Shown piece after piece: positions 1-4,906 of a stretch of DNA of 9,182 nucleotides. The notes under the pieces were generated by a model that did not search any database, had not been told where the DNA came from, and worked only from the letters and a program-made list of their open reading frames with translations. The stretch is from NCBI GenBank assembly GCA_902492825.1, contig CABUMZ010000077.1, forward strand, positions 1-9,182. The letters run 5' to 3'. The position numbers and the translations under genes were made by a program. This stretch comes from an uncultured Collinsella sp. Its GTDB lineage: Bacteria; Actinomycetota; Coriobacteriia; Coriobacteriales; Coriobacteriaceae. Each line of letters begins with the position of its first letter. Within the stretch, counting starts at the first letter, position 1.

Positions 1-213
1 GGCGGCTACGTCGAGGTCGATGATTCGGGTGATGCGGCCGTCAAGTACCGTGCCCCGGTGCGCCTGACTGCCCTGGGCGGCGAGAGCATGAGCGAGGCCG
101 ATCGCATCATTCGTGAAGTGCTCGACACCACCGGTAAGGCCATGGGCGTGGAGCAGCGCGAGCAGATGTACGCGTCGCTGCGTACGATTCTCAACACCCT
201 GCGCGAGATCTAA
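1..213 (+). CDS. C-terminal fragment of a probable MarR-type transcriptional regulator
   Basis: The frame is open from the first base of the window to a TAA at 211-213, giving the last 70 residues of a protein whose start lies outside. The fragment reads as a GYVEV strand, a short acidic turn, then RLTALGGESMSEAD followed by two amphipathic helices ending in LRTILNTLREI. A wing strand followed by an 'LTxxGE' turn and long helices that pack in a dimer is the usual C-terminal layout of MarR-family winged-helix repressors, and that is my assignment. The family call rests on this pattern only, because the DNA-reading helix is not in the window. It could be another winged-helix regulator such as a PadR-type protein. 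The next gene, degV, starts 119 bases downstream on the same strand and seems to have its own promoter. Confidence 0.6.
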   Translation, partial: GGYVEVDDSGDAAVKYRAPVRLTALGGESMSEADRIIREVLDTTGKAMGVEQREQMYASLRTILNTLREI

Positions 214-313
214 GGCCGCGCTGGCGCTAGCTTTCAGCCAACAATTGCATCGTCCCGTTTGAGCGCGCATGCCGTGCCGGGATATTGTTGTCAAAATTCC
301 CTGCGCGAGATCT
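197..313 (+). repeat. 15-bp direct repeat spanning the regulator stop codon and the degV leader
   Basis: The 15-mer CCCTGCGCGAGATCT occurs at 197-211, at the last codons of the regulator gene, and again at 299-313, just upstream of the degV ribosome binding site. The two copies start 102 bases apart. In the second copy the sequence continues so that TGCGC, a 7-base centre GAGATCT and GCGCA form an inverted repeat at 302-318. This could be a small duplication or a binding site; nothing in the sequence decides. Confidence 0.5.
259..286 (+). promoter_or_regulatory. Possible sigma70-type promoter for degV
   Basis: TTGAGC at 259-264 and GATATT at 281-286 are separated by 16 bases. Each box matches the housekeeping consensus at 4 of 6 positions. 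The spacing and the location, about 45 bases before the degV start, are reasonable, but the match is weak and no transcript data are available. Confidence 0.3.
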
Positions 314-332
314 GCGCAAGAAAGGATTCGCT

Positions 333-1187
333 ATGTCCGTCCGCATTATTACCGATTCCGCGAGCGATATGACGCCGGCTGAGCACCCCGCGCTGCGTGT
401 TCTGCCGCTGTCCGTCACCTTTGGCACCGACGTGTACATGGATGGTGTCGACATCGATCACCAGCGCTTTTACGAGATGCTCGTGGAGCGCGACGAGCTG
501 CCCAAGACCGGTCAGGTCAACCCGTACGCCTTTTCGCAGGCGATTGCCGAAGCACGTGAGGCCGGCGATGAGGCCGTGATCATTACCGTGGGCGCCAAGC
601 TTTCGGGCACCAACCAGAGCGCTCGTACGGCACTTGCCGAGGCGCCGGGCGGCGACGTGTTCGTCGTGGACAGCAATAACGTGACCTTGGGCGAGCGCGT
701 GCTGGTCGAGTATGCGCTGCGCCTGGTGGACGAGGGCCGTAGTGCGGCCCAGATCGCGGCGGCGGTCGAGGCCGTCCGTGACCGTGTGGTGGTTATCGGC
801 CTGCTCGAGACGCTGGAATACCTGGTGCGCGGCGGCCGCCTGTCTGCGGCGGCGGGCGCTGTGGGTACGCTGCTCAATGTGAAGCCGGTCGTGGCCGCCG
901 AGGACGGCCTCATCGGGCAGTTGGGCAAGGCGCGCGGTTCCAAAAACGGTCGAAACCTGTTGAACCAGAAGGTCGAGCAGGCGGGCGGCATCGACTTTTC
1001 CATGCCGTTGGCGCTCGGCTATACGGGTCTTTCGGATGCGGTGCTCAAGAAGTATATCGAGGACAGTGCGGCGCTGTGGGCTGGCCACAGCGAGGGCGAG
1101 CTGCCCGTGCACACCATCGGCGCCACCATCGGTACCCACGTAGGTCCCGGCGCCGTAGCAGTAGCCTTCTTCCAGCCCGCCAACTAA
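333..1187 (+). CDS. degV: DegV family protein, probable fatty-acid-binding (FakB-like) subunit
   Basis: This is a 284-residue cytoplasmic protein of normal length for DegV/FakB. Members hold a fatty acid in a deep pocket; FakB presents it to the kinase FakA, which makes acyl-phosphate for phospholipid synthesis. Visible family landmarks are the N-terminal strand and turn RIITDSASDM (residues 4-13), the KTGQVNPYAF segment (58-67) where relatives have a T-S/T-Q-P ligand loop, LSGTNQSA (90-97), the family signature TLEYLVRGGRLS (160-171) leading into GTLLNVKP (178-185), and GTHVGPGAV near the C terminus (267-275). I chose the ATG at 333 because AAAGGA (321-326) lies 6 bases before it and the protein then begins as the family does; an in-frame extension to 285 has no support. 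The fatty-acid role is known for the family, and the exact ligand is unknown. No fakA is visible in the window. Confidence 0.9.
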   Translation: MSVRIITDSASDMTPAEHPALRVLPLSVTFGTDVYMDGVDIDHQRFYEMLVERDELPKTGQVNPYAFSQAIAEAREAGDEAVIITVGAKLSGTNQSARTALAEAPGGDVFVVDSNNVTLGERVLVEYALRLVDEGRSAAQIAAAVEAVRDRVVVIGLLETLEYLVRGGRLSAAAGAVGTLLNVKPVVAAEDGLIGQLGKARGSKNGRNLLNQKVEQAGGIDFSMPLALGYTGLSDAVLKKYIEDSAALWAGHSEGELPVHTIGATIGTHVGPGAVAVAFFQPAN

Positions 1188-1196
1188 CCTACCTGC

Positions 1197-1241
1197 CATA
1201 AACCACCACAAAGGGGACAGACACCTTTGTGGTGGTTTATG
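1197..1241 (+). repeat. Palindromic repeat copy 1 / terminator-like hairpin after degV
   Basis: An 18-bp perfect stem (1197-1214 pairing with 1224-1241) closes a 9-base loop, GGACAGACA. It sits 9 bases after the degV stop and carries a T-rich stretch in and just after its right arm, so it can act as a + strand terminator. The core at 1201-1235 recurs in inverted orientation at 1596-1630 with 32 of 35 identical bases, including the asymmetric loop, so it belongs to a dispersed repeat family and is not a one-off terminator. Confidence 0.75.
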
Positions 1242-1267
1242 CTTTTCCGGGTGGAAGGGAGTGAGCA

Positions 1268-1588
1268 ATGGCGTCTGAGGGCTTTTTTGAGCGGGTGTAC
1301 GAGGTGGTCGAGCAGATTCCCGAGGGGATGGTCGCCACGTACGGCCAGGTGGCGCTGCTCGCCGGTCGTCCGCGAAGCGCACGCTATGTGGGCTATGCGC
1401 TGCACAGCAATCCGCGCCCTGGTCAGATTCCCTGCCATCGTGTGGTGTTTGCCGATGGCCGCATTTGCGAGGGCTTTGCGTTTGGCGGCCCCGATGCTCA
1501 GCGCGAGCTCTTAATGGGGGAAGGCGTGACGTTTACCGATCCCATGCACGTCGATCTGGCCGCCTGTCGTTGGCCGGCCGGGCTGTAG
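1268..1588 (+). CDS. Single-domain MGMT-family DNA alkyltransferase-like protein with active-site Cys
   Basis: This 106-residue protein is only the DNA-binding/catalytic domain of O6-alkylguanine-DNA alkyltransferase. The helix-turn-helix region IPEGMVATYGQVALLAG (17-33) is followed by the arginine-finger segment RSARYVGYAL (36-45) and the motif IPCHRVV (54-60). The Cys (residue 56) sits where methyltransferases accept the alkyl group. The tail DAQRELLMGEGV...DLAACRW resembles the short ATL/YbaZ proteins, which usually carry Trp at this position. It therefore combines ATL-like size and tail with the catalytic residue of a true repair enzyme. The N-terminal domain of Ada/Ogt is absent. The ATG at 1268 has a strong ribosome binding site, AAGGGAG (1255-1261), 6 bases before it. 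Hairpin repeats bracket the gene on both sides, so it is likely a monocistronic unit. It may directly reverse O6-alkylguanine or flag it for excision repair; sequence alone cannot say. Confidence 0.88.
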   Translation: MASEGFFERVYEVVEQIPEGMVATYGQVALLAGRPRSARYVGYALHSNPRPGQIPCHRVVFADGRICEGFAFGGPDAQRELLMGEGVTFTDPMHVDLAACRWPAGL

Positions 1589-1595
1589 TGGCGGG

Positions 1596-1630
1596 CCACC
1601 ACAAAGGTGCCTGTCTCCTTCGTGGTGGTT
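1596..1630 (-). repeat. Palindromic repeat copy 2, inverted relative to copy 1 / terminator-like hairpin
   Basis: A 12-bp stem with one A-C mismatch (1596-1607 with 1617-1628) closes a 9-base loop, TGCCTGTCT. Read on the - strand, this 35-base unit matches the core of copy 1 at 32 of 35 positions, the three differences being transitions. It starts 8 bases after the alkyltransferase stop, and TTTTAGTTT follows the right arm, which suits a + strand terminator for that gene. Confidence 0.7.
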
Positions 1631-1651
1631 TTAGTTTACCGGAGCTAACTT

Positions 1652-1831
1652 ATGGAGAAGGTGTGGCGGCGCATATTGACGCTACAAAGTAAACCACGGC
1701 GAACTATATTGGTTTCAGCAACGGAGCAGGCAATAGGCGATGAAAAAGCCTGCCCTGTTGAGTTTGATTCGCATTCCTCCCCTCTGTGCGATTCAACGGT
1801 GTACTTCGGGAACAGGCCCGCTGGCAACTAA
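1652..1831 (+). CDS. Doubtful 59-residue small reading frame
   Basis: An ATG at 1652 follows GGAG (1641-1644) with 7 bases between, and the frame stays open to a TAA at 1829-1831. The product would begin MEKVWRRILTLQ and end VYFGNRPAGN. It has no membrane segment, signal peptide or recognisable motif. Most of the frame overlaps three strong RNA hairpins, and its stop codon falls in the loop of the last one, so the coding potential may be accidental. I list it because start and ribosome binding site are well formed, but I favour a non-coding RNA here. Confidence 0.15.
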   Translation: MEKVWRRILTLQSKPRRTILVSATEQAIGDEKACPVEFDSHSSPLCDSTVYFGNRPAGN

Positions 1832-1855
1832 CTGCCAGCGGGCCTGTTCCTGTTT
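1717..1855 (+). ncRNA. Candidate small RNA: three hairpins, C-rich loop, terminator
   Basis: Three strong hairpins follow one another with short linkers. Hairpin 1 pairs 1719-1731 with 1748-1760 (13 positions with one G-U and one A-C mismatch) around a 16-base A-rich loop. Hairpin 2 pairs 1764-1773 with 1787-1796 (one mismatch) and exposes the loop TTCCTCCCCTCTG, whose CCUCC is complementary to a Shine-Dalgarno sequence. Hairpin 3 (1809-1850) is a perfect 18-bp terminator-type stem followed by TGTTTGTC. A TATATT box at 1705-1710 could be a -10 element placing the RNA start near 1717, but I find no good -35. C-rich unpaired loops are a known feature of Gram-positive regulatory RNAs that block ribosome binding sites; applying that to this locus is inference. 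I do not recognise a named family. Confidence 0.45.
1809..1855 (+). terminator. Strong terminator-type hairpin closing the 1717-1855 region
   Basis: A perfect 18-bp GC-rich stem (1809-1826 with 1833-1850) closes the 6-base loop ACTAAC and is followed by TGTTTGTC on the + strand. The T tract is interrupted, so termination strength is uncertain. On the - strand no T run follows, so it is less likely to serve trpS. Confidence 0.6.
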
Positions 1856-1875
1856 GTCGGGGGAGTGCGATGGAC

Positions 1876-1925
1876 GGAGCCGAAGCGGTCCGGCTCCAAA
1901 AAAGGCGGACGCCGTAGCGCCCGCC
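1876..1925 (-). terminator. Rho-independent terminator of trpS with UACG tetraloop, plus a second hairpin
   Basis: Read on the - strand, GGCGGGCGC (1925-1917), the loop TACG (1916-1913) and GCGTCCGCC (1912-1904) form a 9-bp stem with one G-U pair, directly followed by six T (1903-1898). A C(UACG)G loop belongs to the very stable UNCG class. A second stem, GGAGCCG (1897-1891) with CGGCTCC (1882-1876) and an 8-base loop, follows the T run and may act as a back-up or protect the end. The T run begins about 58 bases beyond the trpS stop. Confidence 0.8.
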
Positions 1926-1960
1926 CTATAGCAATCGAAAGCTCAAGCCAGCAGATCGGT

Positions 1961-3010
1961 CTAGTACACCATACCCATGGCGTCCTGAACCTCTGCCAGG
2001 GTCTGCTCGGCGATCTCGTTGGCGCGACGGTTGCCCTCGTGCAGCACGTCCTTCACGTAATCCAGATCGTTCTCGTAGCGCTGGCGACGCTCGCGGATAG
2101 GTGCGAAGTACTCGTTGACGGCCTCGGTCACGTACTTCTTGAGCTGGCCGGAGCCGCCCATGCCAATCTCATCGGCAATCTCGACCTCGGAACGGCCGGT
2201 GCAGATTGCAGCCGTCGAAAGCAGGCCGGACACGCCGGGGCGGTTCTCAGGATCGAACGTGATCATGCGCTCGGAGTCGGTCTGGCTCTTCTTGATGCGC
2301 TTTGCCGTCTCCTCGGCGGTCATCGAGATGTTGACGGCGTTGCCGTAGCTCTTGCTCATCTTTCGACCGTCCAGGCCTGGCAGCAGCGGGGTCTCGGACA
2401 GCAGCGCGTCGACCTCGGGGAACACCTTGCCGTAGCGGTTGTTAAAGCGGCGGGCGATGGTGCGGGTGAGCTCGATGTGCGGCAGCTGGTCACGACCGAC
2501 GGGCACCACGTTGCCCTTGCAGAACAGAATGTCGCAGGCCTGGTGCACCGGGTAGGTGAGCAGAAGGCCGGTGAGCTCGTGGCCCGAGGCCTCCATCTCG
2601 GCCTTGACCGTGGGGTTGCGCGCCAGCTCGGCCTCGGACACCAGCGACAGGAACGGCAGCATGAGCTGGTTGGCGGCGGGCACGGCGGAGTGCGCGTAGA
2701 TCATGGTCTTGTCGGGGTCGATACCGCAGGCAAGGTAGTCCATGACCATGTTGTACACGTTGTCCTGGATGTGCTCGGTCGTGTCGCGGTCAGTGATGAC
2801 CTGGTAGTCGGCGATAAGTACGTTGGTCTTGGCGCCCATGTTCTGCAGCTCAACACGGCCCTTGAGGGTGCCGAAGTAGTGGCCCAGGTGCAGACGGCCG
2901 GTGGGGCGGTCGCCGGTGAGCATGGTGAACTTCTCGGGCGTTTTGGCCAGGCCCTCGCGAATGGCGTTGCTCTTTTGCAGCGCGACTTCGTAGCTGTTCT
3001 CGTTTGGCAT
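1961..3010 (-). CDS. trpS: Tryptophanyl-tRNA synthetase
   Basis: TrpRS charges tRNA-Trp with tryptophan using ATP in the cytoplasm; it is a class I synthetase with a Rossmann-fold core. The 349-residue product is of usual length. The class I signatures are clear: TGDRPTGRLHLGHYFG with the HIGH-type HLGH at residues 41-44, and KMSKS at 217-221 within GRKMSKSYGN. Family segments in between include YPVHQACDIL (153-162) and VGRDQLPHIELTR (171-183). The C-terminal helical part is intact to the TAG. I chose the ATG at 3010 because AGGAG (3020-3016) sits 5 bases upstream and the residues in front of it in the same frame look unrelated to any synthetase. A TATCAT box at 3047-3042 might be a -10, without a good -35. 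I see no T-box leader in the 170 bases upstream. A terminator follows the gene. Confidence 0.97.
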   Translation of the reverse strand: MPNENSYEVALQKSNAIREGLAKTPEKFTMLTGDRPTGRLHLGHYFGTLKGRVELQNMGAKTNVLIADYQVITDRDTTEHIQDNVYNMVMDYLACGIDPDKTMIYAHSAVPAANQLMLPFLSLVSEAELARNPTVKAEMEASGHELTGLLLTYPVHQACDILFCKGNVVPVGRDQLPHIELTRTIARRFNNRYGKVFPEVDALLSETPLLPGLDGRKMSKSYGNAVNISMTAEETAKRIKKSQTDSERMITFDPENRPGVSGLLSTAAICTGRSEVEIADEIGMGGSGQLKKYVTEAVNEYFAPIRERRQRYENDLDYVKDVLHEGNRRANEIAEQTLAEVQDAMGMVY

Positions 3011-3180
3011 GATTGCTCCTAACGTATGTTCATGGGTCAAGATGATAACGCGTTTATTGGAGGGGTGGTGCGTAAGTAGGCGAGGGGCGGGAGAGGGACG
3101 CGCGTGGTGCGGCATGTGCGATGGGTGCGGCGCGGCTGCGCTTGGCTAACGGTGCCTTGGCGCATCCTCGGCAGCTTGCC
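3011..3180 (-). other. Spacer between the GlcNAc-1-P transferase gene and trpS
   Basis: This 170-base non-coding gap holds the trpS ribosome binding site (AGGAG, 3020-3016) and a possible -10 box TATCAT (3047-3042). A short GC-rich inverted repeat, GCGC-GGCT-GCGC, lies near 3130-3142. I see no convincing terminator for the upstream gene, so read-through transcription into trpS is possible. Confidence 0.5.
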
Positions 3181-4380
3181 CTAGAGCTTGTGGTGGCGCT
3201 CTTCTTTGCGCTCCTCGGCTGCCTGCTCCTCCTGCTTAAAGGCGGGGTCGTCGGGGGTGACGAGCTCGTCCTCGTGCGTGCGCTTGTTGTAATGGTGGCG
3301 CAGCACGGGCTCAAACAGATGTAGATGTTTGGCAAAGGCCGCCGAGCCAATGGCGAGCACGGTAAAGATGAGCACACGCATGGGCACCTCGACCTGGTTA
3401 ATCGCGGCGGCGCCGGCCGAAAGCATGATGCACCAGGCATAGATGAGCAGCACGGCCTGTTTTTGGTTGTAGCCTTCTTGGATTAGGCGGTGGTGGATGT
3501 GGCCCTTGTCGGCCTGCCCGATGCTAATGTGGGCGCGCCTGCGGCGCACGATGGCGCTAAACGTGTCGATGATGGGCACGCCGGCAACGATGAGCGGGAT
3601 GATAAGCGAGGTGAGCGCGGCGGTGCGGCTCACGTTGAGCAGCGAGATGGAGCCCAGTGCAAAGCCCAGAAGCAGCGACCCCGAGTCGCCCAAGAAGATG
3701 CTTGCGGGGTTGAAGTTGTAGCGCAAAAAGGCCAGACAGGCGCCAAAGAGCGCAATGGAGAGCGCGGCGGCGTCGATGCGGCCCGAGAGAACGGCCATCG
3801 AAAACATGGTGAACGAGGCAATGCCGCAGATGCCCGTGGCCAAGCCGTCGAGGCCGTCGATGAGGTTAATGATGTTGGTGAATGCCACCAGATAGATTAC
3901 GGTGATGGGGTAGGCGAGCCATCCGAGCATGATCTCGCCGGGGGCAAACGGGTTGACGATGACGCCGATTTTTAGGCCGCCGATACAGGCGATGAGCGCG
4001 GCGAGGACCTGTCCGGCCAGCTTTTGCTTGGGCTTGAGCTGGAAGACGTCGTCGATAGCGCCGGTCGCAAAGATGACGGTAAAGGAGAGCGCCAGCATGG
4101 GATAGCTAATGTGAAGGCGCGGGTGCGGCACCAGGACGGGTGGCCAGCCTAGGTGCCAGGTGCCTAGGATTTGCACAATGCAGGCAACTACCAGGCCCAA
4201 AAACACCGCCGTTCCGCCCAAACGCGGGATGGGCTTGGTGTTGATGCGGCGCTTAGAAGGATAGTCGACGGCATCGAGTTTAATTGCCAAGCGCTTGACC
4301 AGGGGCACCGCGAGGAGGGTCGTGATAAAGGCCGCCGCTGCCACGCATAGGTACGGTATGTAGCTCGGGGATGAAGCCAT
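3181..4380 (-). CDS. Undecaprenyl-phosphate GlcNAc-1-phosphate transferase (WecA/TagO/MraY family)
   Basis: Members of this integral membrane family move a sugar-1-phosphate from a UDP-sugar, usually UDP-GlcNAc, to undecaprenyl phosphate on the cytoplasmic face, the first step of teichoic acid, O-antigen or other wall glycopolymer synthesis. The 399-residue product has about ten hydrophobic segments and the family's cytoplasmic-loop motifs: ATGAIDD (105-111) with the paired Asp, NLIDGLDGLA (172-181), FLGDSGS (229-235), and DKGHIHHRLI (291-300) carrying the HIHH signature typical of WecA/TagO and not of MraY. The C-terminal 40 residues are highly charged, rich in Glu, Lys, Arg and His, and probably cytoplasmic. 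I favour the ATG at 4380; a TTG six codons upstream is possible but neither start has a strong ribosome binding site (GGCGG about 11 bases before the ATG). No other wall-polymer gene is nearby, so the polymer it primes is unknown. Confidence 0.92.
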   Translation of the reverse strand: MASSPSYIPYLCVAAAAFITTLLAVPLVKRLAIKLDAVDYPSKRRINTKPIPRLGGTAVFLGLVVACIVQILGTWHLGWPPVLVPHPRLHISYPMLALSFTVIFATGAIDDVFQLKPKQKLAGQVLAALIACIGGLKIGVIVNPFAPGEIMLGWLAYPITVIYLVAFTNIINLIDGLDGLATGICGIASFTMFSMAVLSGRIDAAALSIALFGACLAFLRYNFNPASIFLGDSGSLLLGFALGSISLLNVSRTAALTSLIIPLIVAGVPIIDTFSAIVRRRRAHISIGQADKGHIHHRLIQEGYNQKQAVLLIYAWCIMLSAGAAAINQVEVPMRVLIFTVLAIGSAAFAKHLHLFEPVLRHHYNKRTHEDELVTPDDPAFKQEEQAAEERKEERHHKL

Positions 4381-4451
4381 GAATCTAAAAACCGCCAAGC
4401 GTCGAAGGAAAAGGTCAGAAGAACGCCATGCGCAAAGGGCATAGCCGAACC

Positions 4452-4487
4452 ATAATACTCGACCAAGGGGGGTGCATGTAATTGCAC
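4452..4487 (-). promoter_or_regulatory. Candidate promoter and 16-bp palindrome upstream of the GlcNAc-1-P transferase gene
   Basis: On the - strand TATTAT (4457-4452) matches the -10 consensus at 5 of 6 positions and would give a leader of roughly 65 bases before the ATG. No good -35 is seen. Instead, the place where a -35 would sit is covered by the inverted repeat GTGCATGTAATTGCAC (4472-4487), with 5-bp perfect arms around a 6-base centre. That arrangement suits an operator or activator site, but its binding protein is unknown. Confidence 0.35.
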
Positions 4488-4610
4488 GCAGCGATAATCA
4501 CGCGCTTACCAGATATTGGGATGTTGTCGATGGCTTGTCGGGATGCCGGCGGGGATCCATATGGACTGTAATGGCGATTTTCGGCAAAAGAAAACCACCC
4601 CCCACGTTAC
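4488..4610. other. Non-coding spacer without recognised gene
   Basis: This stretch lies between the palindrome in front of the transferase gene and the end of the candidate RNA. It contains a 10-bp perfect palindrome, TCCATATGGA (4556-4565), and a C-run on the + strand near 4597-4603. I see no supported reading frame. Confidence 0.4.
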
Positions 4611-4793
4611 GAAAATGAACCCACCTAAAACAGGTGGGTGCCCTCATCGACTGTTCCAGCGTCCTTAACAACGAAGGATACCTGTACTAGGCACGACTGT
4701 GTGGGCTCCCTAAATAAACGCGACGGTTCACCCAGTTGCTCCGCGGGGGGCGGAATACCTACATCATAAAGCGGCACTTTGTGGATTCCAGTC
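4611..4793 (-). ncRNA. Candidate structured non-coding RNA of about 180 nt
   Basis: No protein frame explains this intergenic stretch, but on the - strand it has the anatomy of a stand-alone RNA. A TGTAAT box (4804-4799, 5 of 6 to the -10 consensus) lies 6 bases before a purine start near 4793, and a terminator ends it near 4611. Local helices include UUCCGC/GCGGAG with a CCCCC loop (4755-4739), UCCUU/AAGGA with a 7-base loop (4678-4662), and AAAG/CUUU (4780-4768). Long-range pairings are possible between GACUG (4793-4789) and CAGUC (4699-4695), and between GUGCC (4694-4690 or 4777-4773) and GGCAC (4642-4638). Length and position outside an operon would fit 6S RNA or the raiA-motif RNA known from Firmicutes and Actinobacteria, but I cannot confirm either from memory. 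It does not resemble RNase P, tmRNA, SRP RNA or a T-box. Confidence 0.45.
4612..4639 (-). terminator. Rho-independent terminator of the candidate RNA
   Basis: On the - strand ACCCACCT (4639-4632) pairs perfectly with AGGTGGGT (4626-4619) around the loop GTTTT, and TCATTTT follows at 4618-4612. It lies more than 230 bases upstream of the next - strand gene, so it ends an independent transcript rather than a coding one. Confidence 0.7.
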
Positions 4794-4822
4794 TTGACAT
4801 TACAAAAATCGTGTCGGACGAT
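4794..4822 (+). promoter_or_regulatory. Possible promoter of the radical SAM gene
   Basis: A perfect -35 hexamer TTGACA (4794-4799) is followed after 17 bases by GACGAT (4817-4822), a poor -10 match at 3 of 6. It would give a leader of about 80 bases before the ATG at 4907. The -35 overlaps the putative -10 box of the divergent candidate RNA. Confidence 0.4.
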
Positions 4823-4906
4823 TACGGCGCCTTAGGGACGGAGTCGTCTACGCGGCCTGGCCCTTTACGTTTGAGCTGCTGAATCGTTGTTTTGGAGCAT
4901 GTTTTT

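Noticed and set aside
285..332. In-frame upstream extension of degV
   Set aside because: The ATG at 333 has AAAGGA 6 bases upstream and gives the standard DegV N terminus; the extension overlaps the likely promoter and lacks a ribosome binding site.
1865..3022. Long + strand frame opposite trpS
   Set aside because: It is a GC-rich shadow of trpS: no motif, no ribosome binding site, and it mirrors trpS codon positions.
3011..3115. 35-codon N-terminal extension of trpS
   Set aside because: It reads through the AGGAG site of the ATG at 3010 and encodes residues unlike any synthetase N terminus.
4556..4565. 10-bp palindrome TCCATATGGA
   Set aside because: Too short to be meaningful alone; no partner copy or nearby promoter element.
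4611..4793. T-box leader, because AACTGGGTGAACCG on the - strand loosely recalls the T-box core
   Set aside because: No Stem I with specifier features is visible, the terminator follows without a matching antiterminator, and the next gene on that strand is a wall-polymer transferase over 200 bases away, not an amino-acid gene.
4892..4906. TTG start five codons upstream of the radical SAM ATG
   Set aside because: The GGAG that serves the ATG at 4907 would lie inside the extended gene, and nothing precedes the TTG.
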